Below are positions 8,087-17,457 of a stretch of 45,899 bases of DNA, piece after piece (within the stretch, counting starts at the first letter, position 1; the number at the start of each line of letters is the position of its first letter). Source of the DNA: an uncultured Rhodospirillales bacterium (lineage in GTDB: Bacteria > Pseudomonadota > Alphaproteobacteria > Azospirillales > Azospirillaceae); contig CAIOBP010000127.1 in the NCBI GenBank assembly GCA_903856295.1, forward strand, positions 1 to 45,899, written 5' to 3'. Below the pieces are notes generated by a model. That model saw only the letters and a program-made list of their open reading frames with translations, had not been told where the DNA came from and did not search any database. Both the position numbers and the translations under genes were made by a program.

Positions 8087-8160
8087 TATCAACGGGGCGA
8101 TGCTGCCGCAAAGGTCGTAAATTCGCGCAAATTTCAGGATCATCGAAGCGGCTCCACCCC

Positions 8161-8193
8161 GTGGATGGCCGGATCAAGCCCGGTCATGACGAC
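8161..8193. repeat. Dispersed alphaproteobacterial repeat ('DGRIKPGHDD' element)
   Basis: The 33 bases starting GTGGATGGCCGGATCAAGCC match a short imperfect palindrome found very often between genes of alphaproteobacteria. Its forward translation, MDGRIKPGHDD, is a frequent artefact in protein databases (recalled, not searched). The stop codon of the glycosyltransferase gene (8174-8176) lies inside it. Confidence 0.7.
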
Positions 8194-10381
8194 TTTCAGA
8201 TGCAGAAAAATCCTTCACTCGATTGTCCGGCGAGACCAATGCCAACTCTAAGTATCGCGCCTCGACCGCCCGGGCATAGCGCTGCGCATCGCCGACCGGG
8301 CTGGCCTGCATCCGCTGCCGCAAGGTCGCCCGGGCCGTGCGCAGCCCGCAGAGATCGGCGGCCAGCCGTGCCGCCAGCGCCAGATAATCCTCGGGGCTGG
8401 CCGCGATCCAATCGCCCAGCGCCAGCGCCGACAGCACCGCCGCCGCCAACCGCGATGACGGAGCCGCGCCGAGCAAAGTCACCACCGGCACCCCCATCCA
8501 CAGGGCGTCGAGGGTGGTCATGCCGCCGCCATGGGGCAGCGGGTCGAGCGCGAGGTCGATCTCCCGGTAGGCCTCGAAATGGGCCTGCCGCGACGAGCCG
8601 CCCCGCAACTCGAGCCGCCCGTTCTCCCCGCCCAGGGCGCTCCAGCGGCCGCGCAGCGCCGCCTGCTGCTCCGGCTCCGACAGAGTGCCATCCTTGAGCA
8701 ACAGCACCGAGCCGGGAACGGCGGCCAGGACCTGCGCCCACAGCGCCAGGGTGGCGTCGGTCAGTTTGGCGACGCGGTTGAAGGAGCCGAAGCGGACGCC
8801 CCCGCCCGCCAGCGCCGGCGGTTCTCCCGGTTCGGGCAGCGGCTCCGGCGTCCAGTAGCTCAGAAAACAGGGCAGATCGATCACGGTTTCGGCGAACAGC
8901 GGCCGCTCGGCCGCCGGCACCAGCACCGGGTCGGCGAACAGGTAATCCATGGCGGCGAGCCCGGTTCCGGTCGGCTCGCCCCAGGCGGTGATCTGGACCG
9001 GTGCCGGCCGCCGCGCGAACATCAACAGCCGGTTGCCCTTCATATGGCCGACGCAATCGACCAGAATATCGATGCCGTCCTCGCGCACCAGCGCCGCCAG
9101 TTGGTCGTCGGTCAGGCGCGCGGTCGGGCGCCAGGTCTCCGCCGCCGCGCGCAGGCGCAGGGTCAGATCGTCCTCGCGCCCGCCATCGGCATAGCAAACC
9201 ACCTCGAAGCGCTCCCGGTCATGGTGCAGCACCAGCGGCGCAAAGGCATAGGTCGCCGCCTGATGGCGGAAATAGGGGCTGACATAGCCGATGCGCAGCC
9301 GCCGCCCGGCCGCGCACGCCCGAACCGGTGGCGGCTCACCCGCCAGCCCTTGGGTGTGGGCGGCGTTCCAGGCCGCGCGCTCCCGCTGCTGCTCCGCGGT
9401 GCTGGTCCCCGGCATGAAGTTCTGGGCGAACAGGATGTTGGAGTGGGCGACCGTGAAATCCGGCTTGAGCGCCAGCGCCCGCCGGAAGCACGCGGTGGCC
9501 TCGGCGGGGTCGCTTTGATCGAGCCGGGTGTTGCCGAGATTGTTGAGCGCGTCGGGATAGTCCGGCCGGACCCGCAACGCCTGCTGGTAACACGCGATCG
9601 CCTCGGTCAGCCCGCCCTGGCGCTGCAAGCTGTTGCCGAGATTGTAGAGCGCCTCCGGGTGATCCGGCCGCAACCGCAGCACCTGCCGGAAGCGCTCGAT
9701 CGCCTCGGCCGCTTTCTCCTGATCGGCCAGGGCCAGCCCGAGATTGTTCAGAACCTCCGGATCGTCGGGCCTCAGGCCCAAGGCTTGGCGATAGCGTTCG
9801 ATCGCCTCGGCCGGCTTGCCCTGCTCCTGGAGCGCCCGCCCGAGATTGGTCAGGGCTTCGGGCCAGTCGGGCCGGAGCGCCAGCGCCCGCCGGTATCCCG
9901 TCACCGCCTCGTCGAACCTGCCCAGGGTGTGCAGCACCACGCCCAGATTGTTATGGGCCTCGGCATAATCGAACTTGAGGGCCAGCGCCCGCTGGTAACA
10001 GCAGAGCGCCCGCTCGAGCTGGCCCTGGTCCTTGAGCACGACCTCGAGATTGTTGTGGGCTTCGGCGTCATCGGGCTTGAGGGCCAGCGCCCGTTCCAGC
10101 CGCGCCGCCGCCGCCTCGAGCCGGCCCAGGGCGTGGAGCACCACCCCGAGATGCATCTGGACATCGGCCCGCTCGCCCTGGAGCGCCAGCGCCCGGCCGA
10201 GCATCTCGGCGGCGGCCTCGTGGCGGCCAAGCTGGTAGGACAGCAGGCCGAGCAAATACAGGCTGTCGAAATGCTTGCGGTCGACCGCGATGACCTTGCG
10301 ATACAGCGCCTCGGCTTCGTCCAGACGGCCGGCCTTGTAAAACTCGCAGGCCTTGGCGAACAGCTTGTGGGCGGAGGCCAT
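8174..10381 (-). CDS. TPR / O-GlcNAc-transferase-like (GT41) glycosyltransferase
   Basis: The product has 735 residues. Residues 1-310 are about nine TPRs of the NPDDAEAHNNLGVVL type. Residues 360-715 form a SPINDLY/OGT-type catalytic region, seen as RLRIGYVSPYFRHQAA, GIDILVDCVGHMKGNRL, RRPAPVQITAWGEPTGTGL and REIDLALDPLPHGGGMTTLD. Eukaryotic homologues glycosylate Ser/Thr of proteins from a nucleotide sugar; the TPRs recognise the target. The last few residues (ESRHDRA) come from a dispersed DNA repeat, so the original C-terminus was probably shorter or different. It lies downstream of rfbF on the same strand with a 16-base gap, suggesting protein or flagellin glycosylation linked to CDP-sugars. 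The acceptor is unknown. Confidence 0.9.
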   Translation of the reverse strand: MASAHKLFAKACEFYKAGRLDEAEALYRKVIAVDRKHFDSLYLLGLLSYQLGRHEAAAEMLGRALALQGERADVQMHLGVVLHALGRLEAAAARLERALALKPDDAEAHNNLEVVLKDQGQLERALCCYQRALALKFDYAEAHNNLGVVLHTLGRFDEAVTGYRRALALRPDWPEALTNLGRALQEQGKPAEAIERYRQALGLRPDDPEVLNNLGLALADQEKAAEAIERFRQVLRLRPDHPEALYNLGNSLQRQGGLTEAIACYQQALRVRPDYPDALNNLGNTRLDQSDPAEATACFRRALALKPDFTVAHSNILFAQNFMPGTSTAEQQRERAAWNAAHTQGLAGEPPPVRACAAGRRLRIGYVSPYFRHQAATYAFAPLVLHHDRERFEVVCYADGGREDDLTLRLRAAAETWRPTARLTDDQLAALVREDGIDILVDCVGHMKGNRLLMFARRPAPVQITAWGEPTGTGLAAMDYLFADPVLVPAAERPLFAETVIDLPCFLSYWTPEPLPEPGEPPALAGGGVRFGSFNRVAKLTDATLALWAQVLAAVPGSVLLLKDGTLSEPEQQAALRGRWSALGGENGRLELRGGSSRQAHFEAYREIDLALDPLPHGGGMTTLDALWMGVPVVTLLGAAPSSRLAAAVLSALALGDWIAASPEDYLALAARLAADLCGLRTARATLRQRMQASPVGDAQRYARAVEARYLELALVSPDNRVKDFSASESRHDRA

Positions 10382-10397
10382 GGGCGATGCTTACCGG

Positions 10398-11177
10398 TCA
10401 GTCGCCATCCCACAAGCGCCATGGCGCCTTGCCGGTTTCCCACAATTTGGTCAGGGATTGCTTGTCGCGCAGGGTGTCCATCGGCTGCCAGAAGCCCTCA
10501 TGGGTCCAGGCGGCCAGCTGGCCGGCGGCCGATAGCCCCTCCAGCGGCTCGCGCTCCCAGACCGTACTGTCGCCCTCGATGGTGTCGATCACCGAAGGGT
10601 CGAGCACGAAGAAGCCGCCATTGATCAGCCCGCCCTCGGTCTGCGGCTTTTCCTCGAACGCCGTCACCTTGCCGCCCTCGAGGACGATGCGGCCGAAGCG
10701 GGCCGGCGGCCGCACGCAGGCCACCGTGGCTTTCAGGCCATGGCTGTTGTGAAAATCGATTTCGGCGCGGATGTCGATGTCGGAGAGACCGTCGCCATAG
10801 GTCATGCAAAACGGCTCGCCCGGCGTGAGATACTCCCGCACCCGGCGCAAACGGCCGCCGGTCATCGTGCCCTCGCCGGTATCGACCAGAGTAACCCGCC
10901 AGGGCTCGGTGCGGCAGAAATGGTATTCGACGCGATTTTCCTGCATATCAAAAGTAACATCCGAGCTGTGCAGGAAATAGTTTGCGAAGTATTCTTTGAT
11001 GATATAGCCTTTGTAGCCCAGACACAGAATGAAGTCATTGACCCCGAAATGGGTATACAGCTTCATGATGTGCCACAGGATCGGCTGACTGCCGATTTCC
11101 ACCATCGGCTTCGGGCGGACATTGGATTCTTCGGCGATGCGCGTGCCAAGACCGCCGGCCAGAACCACACACTTCAT
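10398..11177 (-). CDS. rfbF: Glucose-1-phosphate cytidylyltransferase
   Basis: RfbF makes CDP-glucose from CTP and glucose 1-phosphate, the entry to CDP-deoxy sugars. The ATG at 11177 is preferred because GGAGGG lies just upstream; an in-frame ATG four codons earlier lacks this. The 259-residue protein starts with the nucleotidyltransferase signature MKCVVLAGGLGTRIAEES, followed by RPKPMVEIG, and contains FCMTYGDGLSDID and WTHEGFWQPMDTLRDKQ, typical of RfbF. It diverges from rfbG, which uses its product. Confidence 0.95.
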   Translation of the reverse strand: MKCVVLAGGLGTRIAEESNVRPKPMVEIGSQPILWHIMKLYTHFGVNDFILCLGYKGYIIKEYFANYFLHSSDVTFDMQENRVEYHFCRTEPWRVTLVDTGEGTMTGGRLRRVREYLTPGEPFCMTYGDGLSDIDIRAEIDFHNSHGLKATVACVRPPARFGRIVLEGGKVTAFEEKPQTEGGLINGGFFVLDPSVIDTIEGDSTVWEREPLEGLSAAGQLAAWTHEGFWQPMDTLRDKQSLTKLWETGKAPWRLWDGD

Positions 11178-11278
11178 GATGCCCTCCACACAGCCTTGCG
11201 CCGGGACGATCGCGGCCCCGGGGCATCTCTAGCGCAAGCGTGGCGCCATTCCAAGCCCCCCATTCCAAGCCCAATGCC

Positions 11279-11307
11279 TTGACACCGGCGGGAAGCCCCT
11301 TTAACGA
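11279..11307 (+). promoter_or_regulatory. Likely promoter of rfbG
   Basis: TTGACA (11279-11284) is followed after exactly 17 bases by TAACGA (11302-11307), 33 bases ahead of the rfbG start. The 162-base divergent spacer also carries a CATTCCAAGCCC direct repeat just upstream. Confidence 0.55.
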
Positions 11308-11339
11308 TGGCGCGGGGGGCTTGAAACAGGGGGAACAGG

Positions 11340-12401
11340 GTGACGGATTTCTGGCGTGGCCGTCGGGTTCTGGTCACCGGCCACACGGGGTTCAAGGGCT
11401 CGTGGCTGTGCCTGTGGTTGCAGCGTCTGGGCGCCGAGGTTTCGGCTTTCGCCCTGCCGCCGCTGACCGAGCCCAGCCTTTATGCCCTGGCCGCGCCCTG
11501 GCCGGGTCAGGCGCACGAGACCGTCGAGCTGCGCGACGGCGAGGCGGTGCGGGCCGCGATCGGCCGCGCCCGGCCCGAAATCGTCTTTCATCTCGCAGCG
11601 CAGGCGCTGGTGCGCGCCTCCTACCGGGATCCGGTCGGCACCTACGCCGCGAACGTCATGGGCACGGTCCATGTCCTTGAGGCGGTGCGGACGACGCCCT
11701 CGGTCAAGGCGGCGGTGATCGTGACCACCGACAAGGTTTATGAGAATGACGGCGCCGGCCGGTCGTTCATCGAAAGCGACCGGTTGGGCGGCAAGGACCC
11801 CTACAGCAACTCCAAGGCCTGCGCCGAGCTGGCCACCGCCGCCTTCCGCGACACCCTGCTCGGCGGCGGCGCGACGGTGGCCACGGTGCGCGCCGGCAAT
11901 GTCGTCGGCGGCGGCGACTGGTCGGAAGACCGGCTGGTGCCCGATGTCGTGCGCGCCCTGCAGGCCGGGCGGCCGGTGGCCTTGCGCTATCCCGGCTCGA
12001 TCCGGCCCTGGCAGCATGTGCTGGAGCCGCTGCGCGGCTATCTCATGCTCGGCGAGCGCCTGCTGGCCCGGCCCGAGAGCGCGCCCCGGGCGCTGAATTT
12101 CGGCCCCGATCACCGCTCGACCCTGACCGTCGCCGAAGTGGTGGATATTCTGAGCGCGGCCTTCGACGGCGCCGTCGGCTGGGAGCAGGCGCCGGGCGAC
12201 CACCCGCCCGAGGCCGCGACCCTGACCCTCGACTCCGCCCTGGCCGAGCGCAGCATCGGCTGGTGTCCGCGGCTGACCATGGCCGAGACCATCGGCTGGA
12301 CCGCCGACTGGTACCGCGCCTGGAGGGCCGGCGGCGATCCCCGCCGCCTGACCCTCGAGCAGATCAGCCGCTACGAAACCCTCTGCAACCGGGAGACCTG
12401 A
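11340..12401 (+). CDS. rfbG: CDP-glucose 4,6-dehydratase
   Basis: RfbG converts CDP-glucose to CDP-4-keto-6-deoxyglucose with tightly bound NAD. The 353-residue SDR protein has the nucleotide-binding motif VTGHTGFKGSWLC, the IVFHLAAQALVR block, the catalytic TTDKVYEN and the YxxxK pair in DPYSNSKACAE. The start is GTG at 11340 behind a purine-rich GGGGGAACAG. A sugar C-methyltransferase follows after 4 bases, so the keto intermediate is probably methylated next. No rfbH dehydrase is present in the window. Confidence 0.95.
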   Translation: MTDFWRGRRVLVTGHTGFKGSWLCLWLQRLGAEVSAFALPPLTEPSLYALAAPWPGQAHETVELRDGEAVRAAIGRARPEIVFHLAAQALVRASYRDPVGTYAANVMGTVHVLEAVRTTPSVKAAVIVTTDKVYENDGAGRSFIESDRLGGKDPYSNSKACAELATAAFRDTLLGGGATVATVRAGNVVGGGDWSEDRLVPDVVRALQAGRPVALRYPGSIRPWQHVLEPLRGYLMLGERLLARPESAPRALNFGPDHRSTLTVAEVVDILSAAFDGAVGWEQAPGDHPPEAATLTLDSALAERSIGWCPRLTMAETIGWTADWYRAWRAGGDPRRLTLEQISRYETLCNRET

Positions 12402-12405
12402 CCCC

Positions 12406-13653
12406 GTGCCCTCCGTGACCCCGTCTCCCCGCTGCCAGTTCTGCGGCACCGCCCTGAGCCTGTCGCTGGTCGATCTCGGCGTGACGCCGCTGGCCAACAG
12501 CTATCTTTCGGCCGAACACCTGACCCAAACCGAGCCGCAATTTCCCCTGCATGCCCGGGTGTGCGGCGAGTGCCGGCTGGTGCAGGTCGAGCCCGCGGCC
12601 TCGCCTTCGGAAATTTTCGGCCATTACGCCTATTTCTCCTCCTACGCCACCTCGTGGGTCGAACATGCCCGCCGCTTCACCGAGATGGCCCGCGCCCGCT
12701 GGGGCCTGAACGCCGCCAGCAAGGTGGTCGAGGTGGCCAGCAATGACGGCTATCTGCTGCGCCATTTCGTCGCCGCCGGGGTGCCGGTGCTGGGCGTCGA
12801 GCCGGCGGCCAATGTCGCCGAGAGCGCCCGCGCCATCGGGGTAGACACCGACGTCGCCTTTTTCGGCCTGGAAACCGCGCAGCGGCTGAAGGCGGCCGGG
12901 CACGGCGCCGACCTGCTGGTCGGCAACAATGTCTTCGCCCATGTCCCCGATCTCAATGATTTCGTCGCCGGGCTAGCCTGCCTGCTGAAGGAAAACGGCG
13001 TCATCAGCCTGGAGTTTCCCCACCTGCTCAAGCTGATCGCTGAAATTCAGTTCGACACCATCTATCATGAGCACTTCTCCTACCTGTCGCTGCTGACCAC
13101 CGAGCGGATTCTCGGCGCCCATGGCCTGCGGGTGTTCGATGTCGCCGAATTGCCGACCCATGGCGGCAGTCTGCGCATCCTGGCCTGCCACGCCGCCGCC
13201 ACCGCCCATGCCGAGGGCGAGGGCCTGGCCAAGGTCCGGCGCGACGAAATCGCCGCCGGGCTCGATCGCGACGCCGGCTATCAGGGCTTCGCGCCCAAGG
13301 TCGAAGCGGTGCGCGACGGCCTGCTGGCGTTTTTGCGCGAGGCCCGCGGGCAGGGCAAGACGGTGGCCGCTTATGGTGCCGCCGCCAAGGGCAACACGCT
13401 GCTGAATTATTGCGGAGTCGGCGCCGATCTCATCACCTGCGTGGTCGATCGCAACCCGCACAAGCAGGGCTGCTTCATGCCCGGCAGCCACATCCCGATT
13501 CACGATCCGGCCAAGCTGGCCGAACTCAAGCCCGACTATGTGCTGATCCTGCCCTGGAACCTCAAGGACGAGATCACCGGCCAGATGGCCGGGGTGCGCG
13601 ACTGGGGCGGACGGTTCGTGATCGCGATTCCCAGCCTGACCATTCTGCCCTGA
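12406..13653 (+). CDS. NDP-hexose C-methyltransferase (TylCIII/TcaB9 type)
   Basis: This is a SAM-dependent enzyme expected to methylate the carbon next to the keto group of a nucleotide keto-deoxysugar, giving a branched sugar. The 415-residue protein has the three-part layout of this family. It has an N-terminal zinc site (Cys10, Cys13, Cys53, Cys56), a central SAM fold (KVVEVASNDGYLLRHF, about 106-121) and a C-terminal domain with AAYGAAAKGNTLLNY. Residues equivalent to the TcaB9 catalytic set can be placed: His179 in NNVFAHV, and Tyr220, Glu222, His223 in IYHEHFSYLS. The GTG start lies 4 bases after rfbG. The position methylated is inferred from the family. Confidence 0.9.
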   Translation: MPSVTPSPRCQFCGTALSLSLVDLGVTPLANSYLSAEHLTQTEPQFPLHARVCGECRLVQVEPAASPSEIFGHYAYFSSYATSWVEHARRFTEMARARWGLNAASKVVEVASNDGYLLRHFVAAGVPVLGVEPAANVAESARAIGVDTDVAFFGLETAQRLKAAGHGADLLVGNNVFAHVPDLNDFVAGLACLLKENGVISLEFPHLLKLIAEIQFDTIYHEHFSYLSLLTTERILGAHGLRVFDVAELPTHGGSLRILACHAAATAHAEGEGLAKVRRDEIAAGLDRDAGYQGFAPKVEAVRDGLLAFLREARGQGKTVAAYGAAAKGNTLLNYCGVGADLITCVVDRNPHKQGCFMPGSHIPIHDPAKLAELKPDYVLILPWNLKDEITGQMAGVRDWGGRFVIAIPSLTILP

Positions 13654-13686
13654 GCGGCGGGGCGCCTCACCCGGGGCTTGGAAACA

Positions 13687-14772
13687 TCAGCCCAGCCCCA
13701 TCAACGAACGGGCGAAAGCGGTGGGCTCGAAGGGGCGCAGATCGCCGGCACCCTCGCCGACGCCGATGGCATGCACCGGCAGGCCGTATTTCTGAGCGAG
13801 GCCGACCAGCACGCCGCCGCGCGCCGAGCCGTCGAGCTTGGTCAGGATCAGGCCGGTGACCCCGACCATCTCCTGGAAGACCTCGACCTGGGCGTGGGCG
13901 TTCTGGCCGGTGGTGGCGTCGAGGGTGAGCAGCACGGTGTGGGGGGCGTCGGGGTCGAGCTTGCGGATCACCCGCACCATCTTTTGCAGCTCGCCCATCA
14001 GGTCGGTTTTGTTCTGGAGCCGGCCAGCGGTGTCGATCATCAATATCTCGGTGCCCTCGCGCCGGGCGCGCTCCAGGGCATCGAAGGCCAGCCCGGCGGC
14101 ATCGGCGCCGGTCTCGCGCGCCACCACCGGACAGCCGGTGCGCTCGCCCCAGATTTTCAGCTGGCTGACCGCCGCCGCCCGGAAGGTGTCGCCCGCCGCC
14201 AGCATCACCGAACGGCCCTCGTCGCGCCATTGCCGGGCCAGCTTGCCGATGGTGGTGGTCTTGCCGGTGCCGTTGACCCCGACCACCAGAACTACATGGG
14301 GCTTGAGCGCCGGATCGGGCACCAGCGGCTCGGCCACCGGTTCGAGCAGGGCGGCGATGTCGTCGGCCAGAATCCTGCGCACCTCGTCCCCGGACATCAC
14401 CTTGCCGAAGCGGTTTTGCGCCAGCGCCTGGGTCAGGTGAGCGGCGGTGATCGGGCCGAGATCGGCGCCGATCAGCAAATCCTCCAGTTCCTCCAGCGTC
14501 GCGTCGTCGAGACGGCGGCTGACGAAGATGCCGGAGATGCCCTCGGTGAGCTTGCTCGAGGATTTCGCCAGCCCCTGGCGCAGCCGCGAGAGCCAGCCGC
14601 CGGATGGCGCGGGCGCTTCCGGAGCCGGCGCGGGCGGCGGCTCGGCGACCACGACCGGCGCCGGTTCGGGCGGTGGCACGGGCGCGGGCACGGGCGCGGG
14701 CGCCGGAGCCTCGGGGGCGGCTTCGGGTTTCGGTTCGGCGGCGCTTTTCCAGCCGCCCCACAGCTTGATCAT
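13687..14772 (-). CDS. ftsY: Signal recognition particle receptor FtsY
   Basis: FtsY docks SRP-ribosome complexes at the inner membrane. The 361-residue product starts with a Pro/Ala-rich acidic-type region (about 1-60) in place of a long A domain, then the N domain and the SRP GTPase G domain. G motifs visible are GVNGTGKTTTIGKLA, AAGDTFRAAAVSQL, LMIDTAGRLQNK and LTKLDGSARGG. The ATG overlaps the mtaB stop (ATGA). The stop is 33 bases from the convergent methyltransferase gene. Confidence 0.97.
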   Translation of the reverse strand: MIKLWGGWKSAAEPKPEAAPEAPAPAPVPAPVPPPEPAPVVVAEPPPAPAPEAPAPSGGWLSRLRQGLAKSSSKLTEGISGIFVSRRLDDATLEELEDLLIGADLGPITAAHLTQALAQNRFGKVMSGDEVRRILADDIAALLEPVAEPLVPDPALKPHVVLVVGVNGTGKTTTIGKLARQWRDEGRSVMLAAGDTFRAAAVSQLKIWGERTGCPVVARETGADAAGLAFDALERARREGTEILMIDTAGRLQNKTDLMGELQKMVRVIRKLDPDAPHTVLLTLDATTGQNAHAQVEVFQEMVGVTGLILTKLDGSARGGVLVGLAQKYGLPVHAIGVGEGAGDLRPFEPTAFARSLMGLG

Positions 14773-16028
14773 GCCGCCTCCCGTATTCTGGTGCCGATGA
14801 GATGCTGGTCGTTCGCGCCGGTGACGCGGGCGCGGGTGAGGGTGCCGGCCGGAGCCGGGGCGTCGAGTCTGATCTCGGCGAACTGCTCGGTGCGGCCCTG
14901 ATTGTCCTGTTCCACCAGCACCTCGGCGTCGCGGCCGACATGGCCGGCGAGGAAGCGGGCGGCCACGGCGTCTCCGGCGGCGCGCAGGCGGGCGGCGCGC
15001 TCCTTGCGCAGGGCGGTGGCCAGCTGGGGCATGCGCGCGGCCGGCGTCTCGGGGCGCGGTGAATAGGGGAAGACGTGGAGCCAGGTCAGCCCGGCCTCGC
15101 CGATCAGCGCCAGGGTGTTCTCGAACATCTCGTCGGTTTCGGTGGGAAAGCCGGCGATCAGATCGGCACCGAAGGCGATGTCGGGACGCAACTCGCGGGC
15201 GCGGGCGGCCAGAGCCACCACCTCGGCGCGGCTGTGGCGGCGCTTCATGCGCTTGAGGATCATGTCGTCGCCGGCCTGAAGGCTGAGATGGACATGGGGC
15301 ATCAGGCGCGGCTCGTCCGCGATCAGCCGCCACAATTCGTCGTCGAAGCCGGCGGGATCCAGCGACGACAGGCGCAGGCGCGGCAAGCCGGGGACCTGGG
15401 CGAGCAGACGGCGAATCATCGCGCCGAGCCGGGGCTGGCCGGGCAGGTCGGCGCCATAGGAGGCGATATCGACGCCGCTCAGCACCACCTCGCGATAGCC
15501 GGCCTCGACCAGCGCCCGCACCTGTTCGGCGATCACGCCGATCGGCACCGAGCGCGAGGGGCCGCGTCCGAACGGAATCACACAGAAGGTGCAGCGGTGG
15601 TCGCAGCCCTGCTGGACCTGGACGAAGGCCCGCGACCGGCCCTCGAAGCCGGAAATCAAATGCCCGGCGGTCTCGCGCACCGACATGATGTCGTTGACCC
15701 GCACCCGCGGGCCATCGCTCTCGGCGAAGGACGCGGCGGTGAGCTTTTCGGCGTTGCCCAGCACCTGATCGACCTCGGGCATGGCGGCGAAACGGCCGGG
15801 GTCGATTTGCGCGGCGCAACCGGTGACGATGATCCGCGCCTGGGGATGCTCGCGCCGGGCCTTGCGGATCGCCTGCCGGGCCTGACGCTCGGCCTCGGCG
15901 GTCACGGCACAGGTGTTGACCACCACGGTTTCCGGATGGTCCGCTGCCTCGGCGTGATCGCGCATGACCTCGGACTCATAGGCGTTGAGCCGGCAGCCGA
16001 AGGTGATGATGTCAACCTTGCCGCTCAT
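14769..16028 (-). CDS. mtaB: tRNA t6A37 methylthiotransferase MtaB
   Basis: MtaB adds a methylthio group to t6A at position 37 of ANN-decoding tRNAs. The 419-residue product shows the full family layout. The UPF0004 domain has Cys12 (TFGCRLN), Cys40 (VNTCAVT) and Cys71 (VTGCAAQ) for the auxiliary cluster. A radical-SAM domain carries Cys142, Cys146 and Cys149 (GCDHRCTFC), and a C-terminal TRAM-like end follows. FGCRLN and the length point to MtaB rather than MiaB or RimO. The start overlaps the dapF stop (ATGA), and its stop overlaps ftsY. Confidence 0.93.
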   Translation of the reverse strand: MSGKVDIITFGCRLNAYESEVMRDHAEAADHPETVVVNTCAVTAEAERQARQAIRKARREHPQARIIVTGCAAQIDPGRFAAMPEVDQVLGNAEKLTAASFAESDGPRVRVNDIMSVRETAGHLISGFEGRSRAFVQVQQGCDHRCTFCVIPFGRGPSRSVPIGVIAEQVRALVEAGYREVVLSGVDIASYGADLPGQPRLGAMIRRLLAQVPGLPRLRLSSLDPAGFDDELWRLIADEPRLMPHVHLSLQAGDDMILKRMKRRHSRAEVVALAARARELRPDIAFGADLIAGFPTETDEMFENTLALIGEAGLTWLHVFPYSPRPETPAARMPQLATALRKERAARLRAAGDAVAARFLAGHVGRDAEVLVEQDNQGRTEQFAEIRLDAPAPAGTLTRARVTGANDQHLIGTRIREAA

Positions 16029-16864
16029 GGCGCGCGCAGCAGTTCGGGTGAGAGGATGCCCTCGGCGACCTTCGCCGCCGGACCAGTCATCAGGACGTGG
16101 CCGTTGTCCCACCAATCAATTCGGAGGGAGCCGCCGTCCAGACACACGTCGGCCCAGCGCGTTTGTATAAGGCCGCGCCGAACCGCCGCCACCAGCGATG
16201 CGCAAGCGCCGGTGCCGCAGGCGCTGGTGATGCCGGTGCCGCGCTCCCACACCCGCATGCGCAGGGTCACCGGTCCGAGCACCTGAACGACTTCAACGTT
16301 GGTGCGTTCGGGGAAGAGCGGGTGATGCTCGACCAGCGGCCCAAGCTCGGCCAGCGCGACCGCCTCGACATCGGGCACGAAAAACACCACGTGCGGATTG
16401 CCCATGCTCACCGCCACCGGGTTCGACAGCGGTCCGACACTGAGGTTCAGAGACAGGGTGTCGGCCGGTCCAGCCAGCGGAATCTCGCGCCAGTCCAACC
16501 GGGGGAGCCCCATGTCGACGAAGATCCAGTCGTTGTCGCCCCTGGTCGCGACAAGCAGCCCGGCGCGGGTCTCGATGACCGTTTCACTGCGCCCGCTTTC
16601 TTCCGTCAGCACCCTGGCCACGCAGCGGGTGGCGTTGCCGCAGGCCGAAACCTCGGAACCATCGGCGTTGAGAATGCGCATGAAGGCGTCGGCGTCGGGC
16701 GAGCGCGGCGGCTCGATGACGATCAGCTGATCGCAGCCGACGCCGGTCCGGCGATCGGAAATCGCGCGGATCTGGCCGGCCGACAGCGCGACGGGCTGCT
16801 TCCGGGCGTCGATCACCACGAAATCGTTGCCGAGTCCGTGCATTTTGGTGAAGGGAATCGTCAT
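16025..16864 (-). CDS. dapF: Diaminopimelate epimerase
   Basis: DapF interconverts LL- and meso-diaminopimelate for lysine and peptidoglycan. The 279-residue form starting [15 protein letters not shown] is preferred; the frame extends 12 codons upstream without a convincing start. The two catalytic cysteines are Cys75 (SACGNATRC) and Cys216 (TSACGTGAC). It is the first gene of the dapF-mtaB-ftsY operon, whose junctions are both 4-base overlaps, an arrangement typical of alphaproteobacteria. Confidence 0.97.
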   Translation of the reverse strand: MTIPFTKMHGLGNDFVVIDARKQPVALSAGQIRAISDRRTGVGCDQLIVIEPPRSPDADAFMRILNADGSEVSACGNATRCVARVLTEESGRSETVIETRAGLLVATRGDNDWIFVDMGLPRLDWREIPLAGPADTLSLNLSVGPLSNPVAVSMGNPHVVFFVPDVEAVALAELGPLVEHHPLFPERTNVEVVQVLGPVTLRMRVWERGTGITSACGTGACASLVAAVRRGLIQTRWADVCLDGGSLRIDWWDNGHVLMTGPAAKVAEGILSPELLRAP

Positions 16865-16941
16865 GCCGACTTTATAGGCGGCCCGGCGATCCGAGTCCAT
16901 GGGCTGAACGAAGGTACGCGGGGAAGGCCCCGCCCCCCGCC

Positions 16942-17367
16942 CTATGCGCCGGCCTCGGCCAGCCCGTCCGTGCCCGCCATCGAGTTGCGAACGAACGCCA
17001 TCAACCTGCGGTCGGCGCTGTCGTGGTGGGAAACGAAGGTTTCGAGGATCTGGCGCAGGTCCTCGCTGATGTCCTGCCCGTGATTGCTCCGCTCGGCGAC
17101 ATCGCTTACCCTTTCCAGCAGCGCCGCATGGAACGCCCGCTGCGCGTCGGCGTCCGGATAGCCGGAGCGCTTCATCAGATTCTCTTCGATGTCGAGATGC
17201 AACCGCAGGAAATTGGTCAACGCCCGCACGATGCCGACATCGACCAGCGCGTCCCCCTTCCGGGCGGATCCGTTCAGGAAGCGCTCGGCCAAAGAGAAAA
17301 ACTCTTCATGCCTGGAGTCGACAAGCTCGAGGCTGCCGACGACGGACGCCCGCCATTCCGAGTCCAT
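16942..17367 (-). CDS. Hemerythrin-like protein lacking one usual ligand
   Basis: The 141-residue product resembles bacteriohemerythrins: small four-helix proteins with a di-iron site that binds O2 or senses oxygen or iron. Ligand positions can be placed at His20 (DSRHEEFF), His57 and Glu61 (HLDIE), His80 (AFHAALL), and His114 with Asp119 (HHDSAD). The usual second His of helix C, four residues after His80, is Leu84. The site may therefore be altered or use His115. The ATG at 17367 is chosen over an upstream in-frame start because the MDSEW opening matches the family. It diverges from hemW. Confidence 0.75.
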   Translation of the reverse strand: MDSEWRASVVGSLELVDSRHEEFFSLAERFLNGSARKGDALVDVGIVRALTNFLRLHLDIEENLMKRSGYPDADAQRAFHAALLERVSDVAERSNHGQDISEDLRQILETFVSHHDSADRRLMAFVRNSMAGTDGLAEAGA

Positions 17368-17457
17368 GATGCTACAGTCCCTATCCAATCCAAGCCCCGC
17401 GTTCAACACCAATTTTATAGTGAAACACTTAAGCTCCAGTTACCAGGATTCCCTTTC

